DNA from: Steinernema hermaphroditum
Taxonomy: Eukaryota > Nematoda > Chromadorea > Rhabditida > Steinernematidae
Assembly (NCBI GenBank): GCA_030435675.1
Contig: CM059621.1
Span: 10,664,001 to 10,728,000, forward strand
DNA length: 64,000 nt
Direction: 5' to 3'
Shown in pieces: positions 1 to 10,621 of this stretch (position 1 is the stretch's first letter; every line of letters starts with the position of its first letter). The position numbers and the translations under genes are program-made. The notes beneath the pieces are model-generated. The model was not told the origin of the DNA. It did not search any database and worked only from the letters and a program-made list of their open reading frames with translations.

Positions 1-1
1 A

Positions 2-178
2 GGAGCAGCACTGCTCGCAGGCCTATCCACGGGCATGTGGAAAATGGAAAAGATCGATGACCTCGTAACGACAGAGAAGATATTCGTACCAGATGCAGTC
101 GATCACAAATTGCTCAAAAAGAAATTTACTAAATGGGAAAGTGCTCTAGAACGATGCCTTATTTTTTATGCTCAGTAA
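2..178 (+). CDS. Glycerol kinase, C-terminal end (partial)
   Basis: Open reading frame entering from the left edge, 58 codons and a TAA stop at 176-178. The start GAALLAGLSTGMWK matches the conserved C-terminal block of FGGY-family glycerol kinases (glycine/alanine-rich G-A-A-x-L-A-G-L followed by the W-K segment), and the tail has the family pattern of an F-x-P segment followed by a W-x-x-A/S motif (KFTKWESALERC). The enzyme phosphorylates glycerol with ATP to sn-glycerol 3-phosphate in the cytosol. The catalytic N-terminal domain lies outside the window, so nothing can be said about activity. The next gene (ROMO1 homologue) follows on the same strand after 267 bases. Confidence 0.8.
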   Translation, partial: GAALLAGLSTGMWKMEKIDDLVTTEKIFVPDAVDHKLLKKKFTKWESALERCLIFYAQ

Positions 179-445
179 TACCAAATAAAGTCAAGAACCG
201 GAGATGTGACACTGTCACCCGTTCTCGCAGAGTTTTGCTCTGCGGCTATGACGTCCCAACGCGATTGGCGTTCTCGCTGCGGGTCGATTACGATACGTTT
301 TTACGTGAGGCGATCGCGTTTGATAAGAAAAACGCTTCTGGCTGAGAGGGTGTTTACTTCACCGCTATTCTATGTTTGTGTTTGTCACGTTCATGTTGTG
401 TCGCGCCTTTTCGTCTTTTTCCGCTAGTTCAACCATCTTCAGATT

Positions 446-742
446 ATGCCTGTTCCTCAAGGTTACGGTGTTGTCGGCGGCGGCCAGCAAGGCCCGAGTT
501 GCTTCCAGAAGCTGAAGATGGGGTTCATGATGGGTGCGATGATCGGCGGAGCCACGGGAGTTCTACTAGGTGGATTCAGCGCTTTCCGGTGAGTTGCACC
601 ATTCGGGATCTTCTCCATTAGGTTCTCTTTCAGGATGGGACTGAGAGGAAGAGAAATGCTTGTGCAGGTCGGAAAGGTTGCCGCCCAGTCAGGCGGCAGT
701 TTCGGCGTCTTTATGACTGTGGCTCAGGGTATTCGATGTTGA
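446..742 (+). CDS. romo-1: ROMO1 homologue (mitochondrial inner-membrane protein)
   Basis: Two exons (446-588 and 634-742) encode 83 residues, close to the 79 of human ROMO1. PSCFQKLKMGFMMG, the glycine-rich segment that follows, GLRGREMLVQVGK and the ending GIRC are family hallmarks. ROMO1 is a small two-helix inner-membrane protein linked to reactive oxygen, import motor function and cristae structure. The intron is 45 bases. The start lies three bases after a CTTCAG acceptor, consistent with spliced-leader addition. A second possible acceptor at about 845 opens a short frame ending in TAG, but I see no matching donor in phase, so the GIRC ending at 742 is preferred. Confidence 0.9.
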
Positions 743-926
743 CGTTGTAATTCTACTTGCGGAACTATTGTTTACTGCGTTGTTAGTTAGATGCGATAGT
801 GAATGTTTTTACATATATTGACTCTCCCGTGTTCCTTCTTTCCAGATGCTGAGCGGCTACACTGGCTCTGGTGGCAGAGGCTAGTCCGTTGGAATCTGCC
901 GGCGAGGCTGTGGACCTAAGCTGTAA

Positions 927-1460
927 CTGCGCCGGCCACCGTTTGTGGTGGAGGTGAACGCGGACTGGCGACCATTCTCGTACTCGGACATCCGAGATTT
1001 CCGAGGGTCGCTGCTCTGGACGAGGGGCTGCTGTTGTACACTAGAAGAAGGTGAAGAGGATGGAAAACTTCTGGATAAGCGTTACTTTTGCCGCGTGTCG
1101 TTTGAGGGAATGACGCCTCGCTTCGCTCTTGGTTGGTGCCGAGGCCGTTCCTGCGAACCTTGTTCATTCTTGCTAGTGCTGGAAAGAGTTTTTAGCCGAG
1201 TTTTCGAGCCTTCACTACCTCGTGTCAATCGCATTGCGAGGCAGGTAATACCAGGTGTCCCGGAAGTTCTGGCCAACTGGGACCTAAAAAGTGATTGGAA
1301 CGATGTAATAGATGTAGGTTCGTACTATGATGTAGGCCCCCCGTGTCACGAGATCGTCTATTTTCCGTATTCTTCTTCCGTCCATGGCGCACAGCCTGAA
1401 AATGGTAATGTTTTCAGGCCTGTCCAGCCCTCTGAATACCTTCCAGGACTCACGCTATAG
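927..1460 (+). CDS. Unrecognised ORF, possible gene
   Basis: A frame open from 927 to a TAG at 1458-1460, about 177 codons. It has no ATG near its beginning, so a first exon would have to lie upstream or the ORF is not translated. The conceptual protein has a cysteine-rich patch (RGCCC, then CRGRSCEPC) and an acidic, aromatic C-terminal third. I recognise no family. It lies downstream of the ROMO1 homologue on the same strand and ends before the convergent doublecortin gene. It could be an exon of a small lineage-specific gene or chance. Confidence 0.3.
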   Translation: MRRPPFVVEVNADWRPFSYSDIRDFRGSLLWTRGCCCTLEEGEEDGKLLDKRYFCRVSFEGMTPRFALGWCRGRSCEPCSFLLVLERVFSRVFEPSLPRVNRIARQVIPGVPEVLANWDLKSDWNDVIDVGSYYDVGPPCHEIVYFPYSSSVHGAQPENGNVFRPVQPSEYLPGLTL

Positions 1461-1600
1461 CCCCTTGCGATGAGTTCAAGGATGAATCCGAATCCTCTCT
1501 GGAGCTGCGCCTTCTGGAACCTCACGTGTCGACATTCTAAGCCTCGTCCGTTCAAGAAGACACTAAACTTTCTTATGTCTCGTTTCTAGGAGAATTCTTA

Positions 1601-2541
1601 CTAGATGATGTTCGCCTCGGGGTGTGTTTGGTCGCGTCGGTTGTAGATGACAGCGCTTCGGGGTCGCCGCGCCCGATGCCTCTCTGCGTGCGTTCTCGGG
1701 GCGTCCCGATTCTGCTTGCGGTAATCCAGAGCATAGTCGTCTTTCACCCTGGAAGGACCTGTCCCCGCGGGTCAATCTTCCTGAAGCGGCTCCCACCTGG
1801 GTCCGTGTGCCTCGACGGCGCCGTCTCCGACTGGTTGCCGTAGTAGTCCTGAAGATAGGCGTCCGGAGGGTTCCATTCCGAGTTGTTCTCATAGAAGTCG
1901 GTCACAGCGGGGCCTAAACCTCTCGAGTTGCCTTTCACCCGCATCCACCTACTTTTGACCTGAGGAGGCGCGTGGTCGTTATAGTCGATGGAGTAGACCG
2001 TGTGGTCCTTGTCCCTCATCGCCTCCCGGTACGCTCTGTTGAAGTCGTCGGCCGCTACGCGGCTCCGCGCGCGCCTAACGCGCAAAGACGCTTCGCTCGG
2101 CACTCCGCGATCGTAGTGCTCGTCGCCGACTACCGTATACGTCCCGCCGTCGGCGACCTGGTCTGTGTCCGTGATCCTCCGCCCGCGGTCGTCGAAGAGC
2201 TCCCTGGCCTCCACTCCGAGGAAGGACCCAGCGTCTTCCATCAGATTCTCCAGCTCCCGGGACTGCCACACCTTCCACACGAACCGTTTCGGTCTGGAAT
2301 ACCGTAATCCTGAGCTGTTCTGAGCACTCACTTGGAAGAGAAGTCACCATTGCGTCGGAGGAAGATCTTCTTGACGGGTGGCGGTCTTCTGTTGTAGATG
2401 CGGTCCTCTTCGCGGCGGTCGCCTTCGCCGCGGCGCTGCTTGTTGAGTTCCAGGAAGGAGACGTTGTTGTAGGGGTCATAGCTGGCGGGGACTGAAAGGA
2501 ACTGTCAGCGGAGTCTTCCGGGGGTGCCTACTGAGAGTCAT
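1601..2541 (-). CDS. Doublecortin (DCX) domain protein
   Basis: Four exons (2532-2541, 2491-2332, 2293-1797, 1758-1601) sum to 825 bases, 274 residues. After about 45 residues comes one DCX fold: KKIFLRRNGDF, then RELENLMEDAG, ELFDDRGRRIT and the closing GGTYTVVGDEHYDRG. The family pattern is a basic first strand with R-N-G-D, a helix, then a LY/LF-x-x-x-G-x-x-I/V strand pair. DCX domains bind microtubules or act as scaffolds. No kinase domain follows, so it is not a ZYG-8/DCLK-type protein; the C-terminal half is arginine- and tyrosine-rich and unrecognised. Introns are 38-40 bases. The 10-base first exon is the least certain part. Confidence 0.7.
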
Positions 2542-3149
2542 GGCGGTGGACGGTCGCCGAGTGCGGCTCTGTAGGGAGCGGGGGCTGAGGCGTTGCGAAG
2601 AGGCGGCGACGTCGACGGTTGCCAGGGGGCCGAGTTCGCGCCTTCGTCGCCACAAAGCGCCGATTCTGCAGAAGTTGAGAACAAAGAACCGCGAGAAGGA
2701 GTTTTTCGTCCCAGAGGCGATAGAGGAGACGGAGCTCCTGGGGGACTGCCGGCGGAGATCTATAGTGACTTTAGAGAGGTCTCCTCTGTGGTTACACTTT
2801 ATACGTTTCCCTTCAGGTCCATTTAAAATTCTATAAACAGGGCTGCACTTGAATTCAAAGCATTTTTTGACCAAAAAGTGGCCGACTCTCATGGATCTTC
2901 TGTTCCAAGACCTCTGCTCCGACCTTTGGGGAGGGTTTGGCTTTTCGATTCGTAAAATCTTTATGAATTATTACAATAATAAAGTGACAACAATATGTAA
3001 GACTCGTATTGCACCCATTAATGCACTTTGAAATCACAACAGAAGGGAAACATCAATAAATTATGGATAACGGTTGATTGGATAGAGCTGTACTAAGTGA
3101 CTAGAGATAGTCTGATAAGAGGAGAGTCCCTGGGGGGCATAGAATTTGT
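2542..3149. other. Gene-free interval
   Basis: About 600 bases between the 5' end of the DCX gene and the 3' end of mannosidase II. The right half is AT-rich, as expected for 3' UTR. The frames in the GC-rich left half show no domain or splice logic. Confidence 0.5.
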
Positions 3150-6100
3150 TCACAGTTTGAGGCGATACGACGCGAAATCCATCGGCTCCACCGAGAAGTG
3201 GACATTTCCTAGGGCTTGGAAGGCGCCCTCCACGACCAGTCCGTTGAGATTCGTCTTGGCCACCTCCTTGACGCCCAGCTCCTCCAGGTAGGACCTCACC
3301 GATTCGGTCAGCGCCTCAGAGCTGCACGTCTCTTCCGACTTCGAGGAGCACTCGAGGCCCGGACGATGTAGGATCATGAGCTTCTCGAAGCGATTGTATC
3401 CGGCGGTCATCGGGCGGACGGTTAGGAGCTGCACGTCACAAGGGAACGACTCGGGGGTCGAGGGGGTCAAGGAGCTGGAGATTCCTTCTGGAAACATAGT
3501 AGCTCAAGGTGGTTCTCTGGACTCGAAACGGACCTTTGGCGGTGAAGAGCACGGGACGGTACATCAGCGCCTGGAGGGCCCGGTGCGCGTTCTGGGAGTT
3601 GTAGGCGAAGTGATCGGGCTGAAAGGGAGATCGTGACGAGGCGCGCCTTCTATCTCACCAGTCGGGCGTGGACGGAGTCGAGGATGATGGCAAAGTCGAT
3701 GTCGATCGGGATCAGGTCGGTCAAGAAGCTGTCGTCGTAGCCAAGTCCCTTTCCGTCGTCCATCGACATCGTCCGATCTGAACTCCCTCCTAATCACCGT
3801 ACCATCGGCCATTCCTACCCAGCATAATCTCGAAGCCATCCTCCTGGCCACTGCACCCGTGCTCCACGTTGCTGACTACCGTAATCCTCTTGGTGCCGTC
3901 CTGGACGAACATCGCCGACGGCATCGGGTAGTAGTTCTTCCCTACGTTGACGTTCGAGAAGTAGTCCCGTCGAGTCATCTGTAAACTCCGAGGACTACAG
4001 TACCCCCGAGACCGAACCCACGTGGAGTCCGATGCTGTCGGTAAAGAAGTGGAGAGACTTGCTGCCGAGGCCGAAGCGGACGATCGCTTCCGAGTTCTGC
4101 AGGGAGCGGATGTCGACGTGCATACCCACGTACAGGTTCGCTCCCTCGGGGCCGGGAACGTCTCTCGCCACGAAGTGGTTGGAGAAGAAGCGGCTCATGA
4201 CGTGGACGCTCTGCTGGAGCTCCCCTTTGACGGCGAAGACGAAGCCGGCCTCGCCGAACTCCTGAAGAGGGGTACGGTAGGGTCGATGGCTGGACTCCTC
4301 ACCTCGACGCTGTTCTTGTCGGAGCGGATCAAGTAGGGCCCTCCACGACTGTCCTTGTAGCGCATCATTTTCTGGATGAGCTTCGTGGCTTCTGAAGAAG
4401 AAGAGGTCTTCATCGTTTCGAGGAGACCCGTCCGCGCGCTGTGGGTGGTCTCTACCTGCTTCGTTTTGATCGAGATGGCGCTCGATTCCACCGTTTTAGG
4501 GTTGAATTCTCTGAAAGGTGGGATTAGATGACTGACCCGATGTCTTTGGATTACTTCGGGAATTCGGTTTCCAGAGGAAACGCCAGATTCTGCCTCTCGA
4601 CGGTCTCGATGGATGCGATGGACGTCGACTTCGGGGAGTCTTCGTGGAGGATCTGCACCTGCTTTGTCGCCAGTCGAGGCAGATCGACGTGGAAGACGAG
4701 CTAAAAGAGGCGCTTACAAGGAGCCAGAGGCGCAGACAGTACCGAGAAACTCTTCTTGCTAACCCCCTTTCCTCGGATCACGAAAGGTTCGATCTGAGCT
4801 TCTATCGCGACGCCGTTCTCGTCGACCACCTTCACGTTGACCGTATTGACTTGGACCAAGATGGACTCAAGCCTCGACTGGGGGAGACTGTTGAAGATCG
4901 CCAGGGTTCTGAAGGTCGAGAATGAAGCCATCCTCTATCTCCAAAGGGGCTTACATAGTGCGGAATTTCTCGACCACAAGAAGCTCCTTCTCGGCCGACG
5001 CGTTGTAGGCGATGGGCACTTCGTAGGCGTGGAACTTGGAGTTACCGAGCGCCTTGAGGGAGGCCTCCAGGATGGCACTTGACTGCAGAGTCGCGTTGTG
5101 GAGCAGCTCGCCGTAGTTCCTCATGACTCTGACTTTGCTGGTGCCTAAACTACGACATCACTAGAGAATGACCGCCTCCAGGAGCACACCGGTGATGGCG
5201 TCGTGGTGCTGGAAGAGGGAGAGATTCCGCCGGGCCATGATCAGAACGTCGTTTATCTGGTTGAGAGTGGTCGCTTCGAAGGACGGAGTGGCGCGAACGG
5301 AGAGGAGGTCGGCGGCGCGGATCAGGGACTGAAGAGAGTGGAGTAGCCCCGGATCGACTGACTCACGTGGAGAAGGCGTTCTCTGCGCTTGTAGAAGGGA
5401 CGTGTGGTGAAGTAGCCCGTCCAGTCGTCGCCGAGGGCGCAGGTATAAGGGAAGAAGTCGCCCGTCAGGGAGGGCGCCTCTATCTTTTGTGCCGCATTGA
5501 ACTCCTCCAGGGCGCCGAAGTAGTCGGCGAAGGTGCCGAAGCGGATCTCGGCGTCTCCTTTCGCGTTGATGTGCTCGAAGAGTTTGACAAAGTTGTCGTG
5601 CTGTTGGTGCCATTCGCCGATGCTGTCGTAGCGGAAGTCATCGCCGAGCATCTAGGGATGGACTCGAGTGGAAAGTGCTTCACAAGATGGCTCACCATGA
5701 GGAGGACGTTCGACTGGTACATCTTCGACATCTCGGCGAGCTGACCCACGAGCGCTGCGGACCTGGAAAGCGAGGGATAGGCATGTCCATAGAGCAGGAG
5801 GAGCTACTTGGTCTGGACGTTGGCGTCGGAGATCGCCTCGGCGCTGAATCCGGCAGAGCAATGCCAGTCGGTGATCCTCCGGAAGTCGAACTGGCAGCAG
5901 ACGCCAGAGTTCGGTCCGCAGCTGTTGAGCACGTCGTAGTGCTGGTAGGGGAGCACGTTGGTGAGCACGTCCGACTTCTTGGACTGGTCTGAAGAGGGAG
6001 GTGATCTCCGAAGAGTACGGCACGCCACAGACCGAAATACTGTTTCCAGGTGAAGGGTATGGCTTTGTAGCTTTGCAGAGACTGCTTCAGGCCGTGGTGG

Positions 6101-7114
6101 ATACGGTTGATGACGGCGCGGTGGATGCCCGTCTTCGTGAACAGGTAAGGGACGGCGTTACTGTAGCCGAAGGGGTCGTTGCTCCAGATGGTGGTCGGGT
6201 ACACGCCTACACGAAGCAAGGGAAGTCGCTGCGGGACCATCCAGTGCGCCTACCGAATTCCTTAAAGACGAACTGCTGGCCTTCGACGATGTTGTCGACG
6301 GTGATGGGGAGGAAGGGGTTCGCCTCGTCGGTCATCACCCAGGACCCGCTGGCCAGCTCCAGTTGGCCCGTCTTCACCAGCCTGACAAGGAGATTAGGGG
6401 TGCGCAGAGAGGTAAGGACCTACTTTCTGACTTCTTCCTTTTTCTCCTCGGAGAGCGCCCGGAACCATCGCTCGAGGAACACCATCTCGCACCAAATGAA
6501 TCGCATCTGCGGATTCTTCGGCATGAAGGCCAGCATGTTGTCGAGGATGTTGTTCGTGTCCTCCGAATAGCCGTCGAACGTCTTCAACCATCCTAAGCAT
6601 TTAAAATGTTTCTCATTTTTGACACTTCAGATGTTTCGTGCTCTTCTTCTTTGTGGATTCAGTACCTGGATCAACGTGAGTCATCGGCACGACGAAGACC
6701 TTCAGCTTGTCATTGCCGATCTTCTGTCGGAGGGTGCCATTGGACCGGGCGATCGTCCTTTGTCCGCTGGTCTCTGCGTAGAGATCATGGGTCTTAAGAC
6801 AAACGATTAACCGCCAGTCACAGAATATTACATGTCTAAGCAAACGTGGAACTTATCACCTACGTTGTGCACTGATCGGGTTTCCTCGGGATAGGACGAC
6901 AAACAGAGTGGCGACCCTTTCCGGGACGTCTCTGGGCGTCGAAAATGACGACGGTGGTCCTTCGAGTGCACCTATAGGGATGAAATGATCAAAACGAGAA
7001 GCTGGTGCGTACCGCTCCGTGTTTCCAAGTGTAGACGCAGAAGAGGAGAGCGAAAAGGGCCAAAGCGGCGAGGGGAAGGCGGTGGCGCCGCAGGAGTTTC
7101 CACGGAAAATTCAT
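3150..7114 (-). CDS. aman-2: Golgi alpha-mannosidase II (MAN2A/AMAN-2 type)
   Basis: Nineteen exons encode roughly 1,000 residues. Exon 1 (7114-7013) supplies a short basic tail and a signal anchor (LPLAALALFALLFCVYTW), the type II topology of Golgi glycosidases. The GH38 catalytic landmarks are present in order: FVVPMTHVDPGW (His and Asp zinc ligands), WSNDPFGYS (nucleophile Asp), CCQFDF, and QHHDAITGT (zinc His). DDGKGLGYDD near the C-terminus matches the family D-D-x-x-G-L-G segment. The enzyme trims two mannoses from GlcNAcMan5GlcNAc2 during N-glycan maturation. The CCQFDF segment and the signal anchor argue for the Golgi rather than the lysosomal enzyme. Most introns are about 40 bases; three near the 3' end carry TACCGTA, TACTGTA or TACGGTG. 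Confidence 0.92.
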
Positions 7115-10100
7115 TCCATGGAAGATTCTGAGAACGACCCTTAGGAAGTGCGAACAGCGCGCCAAACACGTGGGAACCGGTTCGACGCTGCGATGAACGA
7201 TTCGCCGTTCCAGGGGACGTCCACGGAAACGTCCGAAAAACGCACTTTATGGGAGGGTCACCTGCGGAGAAGAGGAAGTCGCACCGCAGAAATCGGAATA
7301 TCAATAGATGGTTCTTCAGAAGGTTCGTGGAAAGGTCAGATATTGGGTACTAGGAAGAGGAAAAAAAGTCCTATCCTAAAGGACTGTCCTAGATCAAAAA
7401 GTGATGGCATGCGGAGATCCTTGCAGGGAGAAATACTTCCAACGGACGTTTTTTGAAAAACACGGAAGCGGGTGTCCAAGGAGAGTCCGAAAAGTGGGCA
7501 ACTGCTTCAAATCCACTATTCCGCGCAATTCATAATGCACGAGTTCCTTAGAAACGCGCAGCCTTACAGGAAACCCCAAACCCGATCATCGGTCCTCAGG
7601 GTACCGTAGTTGCACTTTAGGCTGGTGGCGCTCATTAACTGCGTCATTATCGGCGCATTAGCACCCTGTGGCTTCCCCGACCGGGTCATAAGTGGAAGAA
7701 GGTGTCCATAAACACTGCAGATTAGCGGAACGCGTGGTCGCTAATGGAATCGGAGGCGCATCCCGCCAGGCGACACCGCCGACCGCGACTTCTACCGAAC
7801 CGCTTTCCCACACGCGTCACGCGAGGAGTGCCCTGGCGGAGCGCCTCTTATCAGTGCCGGAGCATGCGGCTCAAACAAGGCGCCGGCCGAGGGCCATGGT
7901 CTCTGTGCCGGGATCAACGCCGACGGACCGTTTTTTGGGCCGAGAACAACTGTGGCCAGGAGGGACTCTCATAAATTAGTCATAGGCTGTTTGAGGGGCG
8001 CGCCGATGCCGAAAAGGGAACACTTCCCGGGCTGCCGCGAGGCGACACTGTCGAAAACCGGATGGACGGATGAATGGAACACGTGCGTCGAGTGGGTTTC
8101 GGAGAATCGAGGCGAACGAGGAGTGATATGCTCGAAGCAAAAACATTCTGATCGTTCTCTGCAGAGAGAAAGGAAACATCGCGGAGATCGATGGCGCCGC
8201 CAGAAGAACATCTTATTGTATTCGGAGTGTGGCGGGCTGTTGCAACAAAAGTGAATCACCTAGTGACAAGGAGGCCTGCATAAAAAGTTCCTTTTGGACT
8301 ACGGGGCTACTCGGAGTGACTAAGAAGATAAACAAAAGAGAAGGCAACATCTGATTTTCCAAACAGTGATCTTGGGCTTCGTCAGCTGAAATGTTTTCTA
8401 GTTTAAATCTATGCATACGGGAAACGGGTCAGAAAAGCTCCAAACCGGATCGCATATAACAATCCTTTTTCACAGACCTCCCATTTCGTTCGCTGGGCGA
8501 AGTAGAGCGAGCCCTCTAGGTAGCACGGGCTAGGTGATCATTCTGTGAAAAATGGAGTTTTCTGACCCAAAGTCTATTTCTGTATACGATGCGAGATTCG
8601 ATTTTTTGAAAGAAATCGCCCAACGATGATGGAACTCATTTATTCTGGGCAAGATGTGCCGCTTCTGAAACCCAGAGAGACTGTTTAGTTTAATGAATTG
8701 ATCCTCCTGAGTTTAAAAACGACTTTAGAAAATGGGAATTATTTGAATAACAAATGGCCACCTGATGATGAGTGGATCCAAATATCACCAACTCATTTGA
8801 AATACAGAATATCGCATATCAAAGAGCTTGTTGGCCTTCTAATCGATCGCATCAAGCGATACACGTTGTTGTTTCATACTGTCAATTCAAAATATTCTTG
8901 GGAGATGGGGTGGTGACCAAAGCCTTTCACTCTGTTTACACGTAGATTCAAGCTCACATTAAAATCGGGACGGACGGAACCCACTCTCATGCGCACGATT
9001 AGCAAGGGTTCAGCACAATATACGAGCTAAGTGCAACGATGACACAAGAACGCTTATGTCCAGCCACATCGTCCAATCACCTTTGGAGAGGTGTGACCTC
9101 TCGGTTTCATTTTAGGACACACAGTGCACACAAGAGCGCCAATGTTTACTCTTGCTGAACACGACTTTCAGAGACCATTTGGCTACAGTAAGCCTTAGAA
9201 GTACAGACCATCTGGGAACATATCTGGAAGGGGAATACAGAGGATTCCCCTAGGAACCCGGCTATACACAGAAAACAGAGCCTCGGGATGGCCCGCTTCG
9301 GGCTCGTGGCGTCCACCTGCCGTCTCGACAATGTTTGAACAGCGCCGAATCAATCGATCCCAAAAGGGCGATCGGGGCGCCATTTGCATGCCGCCAGTCC
9401 TCCGGGGCCCTCTTAACCTCTTTTCGCCCTTTAAGCCCTCCTCGCACCGTAATGGCGCCGGACCGGACGAATTCGGAGCCGATCGATGAACACCAGAAGA
9501 ATCTCCGCAAACAGAGGCAATACGAGTATTTACAAAGGGCGCACGGCCTCGCGCTTCCGGGGTGCAAAGGTATTAGGGGTGCGGCCCGGGCGCCCCTTCC
9601 ACGGATTGCGCCTTGAGGCTCCGGGTCGACGGCTTCTGACGACGATAAATAACAAAAAGGGGCTGAGTTGATCCCCCAAAGCCCCGCGCCAAATTGATCG
9701 GCCGTTCCTGGCGACGTTCATTCCCTTCGGGAAGAAGCCCTCGTCGGCCTCGGGTCTTCTTCACCGATCAATCACCCACTTCCGCCTCCTTGGAACCTTC
9801 CTTCTGGAGACTTCCTCTTCTGGCCTTTATCACCTGCGGCCCGCTTCGGGGCCACATGGCATTTAATGTCGCCACAAATTGCGATGTTTTTGGCCCATTA
9901 AACAGGACCGGCCGGGCGGCGTCCCTCCGACTCCTCAAGACATCAAGTGTAATCGGATATACGTTTATTCGGCGATTATTTCGCTTATTATTACGAGTCG
10001 CGTCCTCGGCCGCCCGGCGGCTCCGGAGGCGCTCCGGCTCCTTCCAATTCGACTTTCGCTGATTCGATTGTATTCGGCGCCGAGGATAATTGGGCCGCGG

Positions 10101-10621
10101 GAGGGAAAGTGCCTTCGGAGTTCTTCACCATTCACCTGCACTCCGCGGCGACCCCAATTCGCTTTTTCTGCAATCAGGGCGATTCGATTAATCGCTGTTG
10201 GCGTGCCTCATCTGGGTCGGGTCCCGGGACGCGATCCGATAGGACCATCAAGGGCCATTGCGCCCGAAAATGGAACCTCCGACACTTCTTCGCTGCAGTC
10301 CGCTGCAGATATGCTAATTCCTCACCTCAACGACCCTTTTTCAGAGGCTGCAAAGTCGCGCCGGGACCCTCCCCGCCGTGAGACCTCAGAAATCAGTCGT
10401 GCCCGAGTTTACAAAGGGCGATCGAGGGCTGTCAGGTGCCGTCGAATATGAGCGATGGGGCACTCCTCGCATAAATCATACCGTACCCCGGCCGATCGCG
10501 CACAAATCACCCCCGGTTTTTCTCGTCCTCGCATTAGCGCGGTCATTTGTCCCGGCCGATCTCCCCGCCCGGGAGTAATTTAAGAAGGCGTCGAGTTTCA
10601 GAATGAGGAGCTGAACGTACT
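7115..10621. other. Large gene-free interval upstream of an anion-type receptor
   Basis: About 3.5 kb between the divergent starts of mannosidase II and the Cys-loop receptor. The left part (about 8.2-9.2 kb) is AT-rich. From about 9.3 kb the sequence alternates GC-rich runs with GGCGCC/GCCCGGGCGC words and short AATTAAT-like runs. No frame shows a recognisable domain. A single TACCGTA is near 7600 and another near 10480. Promoter or enhancer DNA for the receptor is the simplest reading. Confidence 0.4.
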
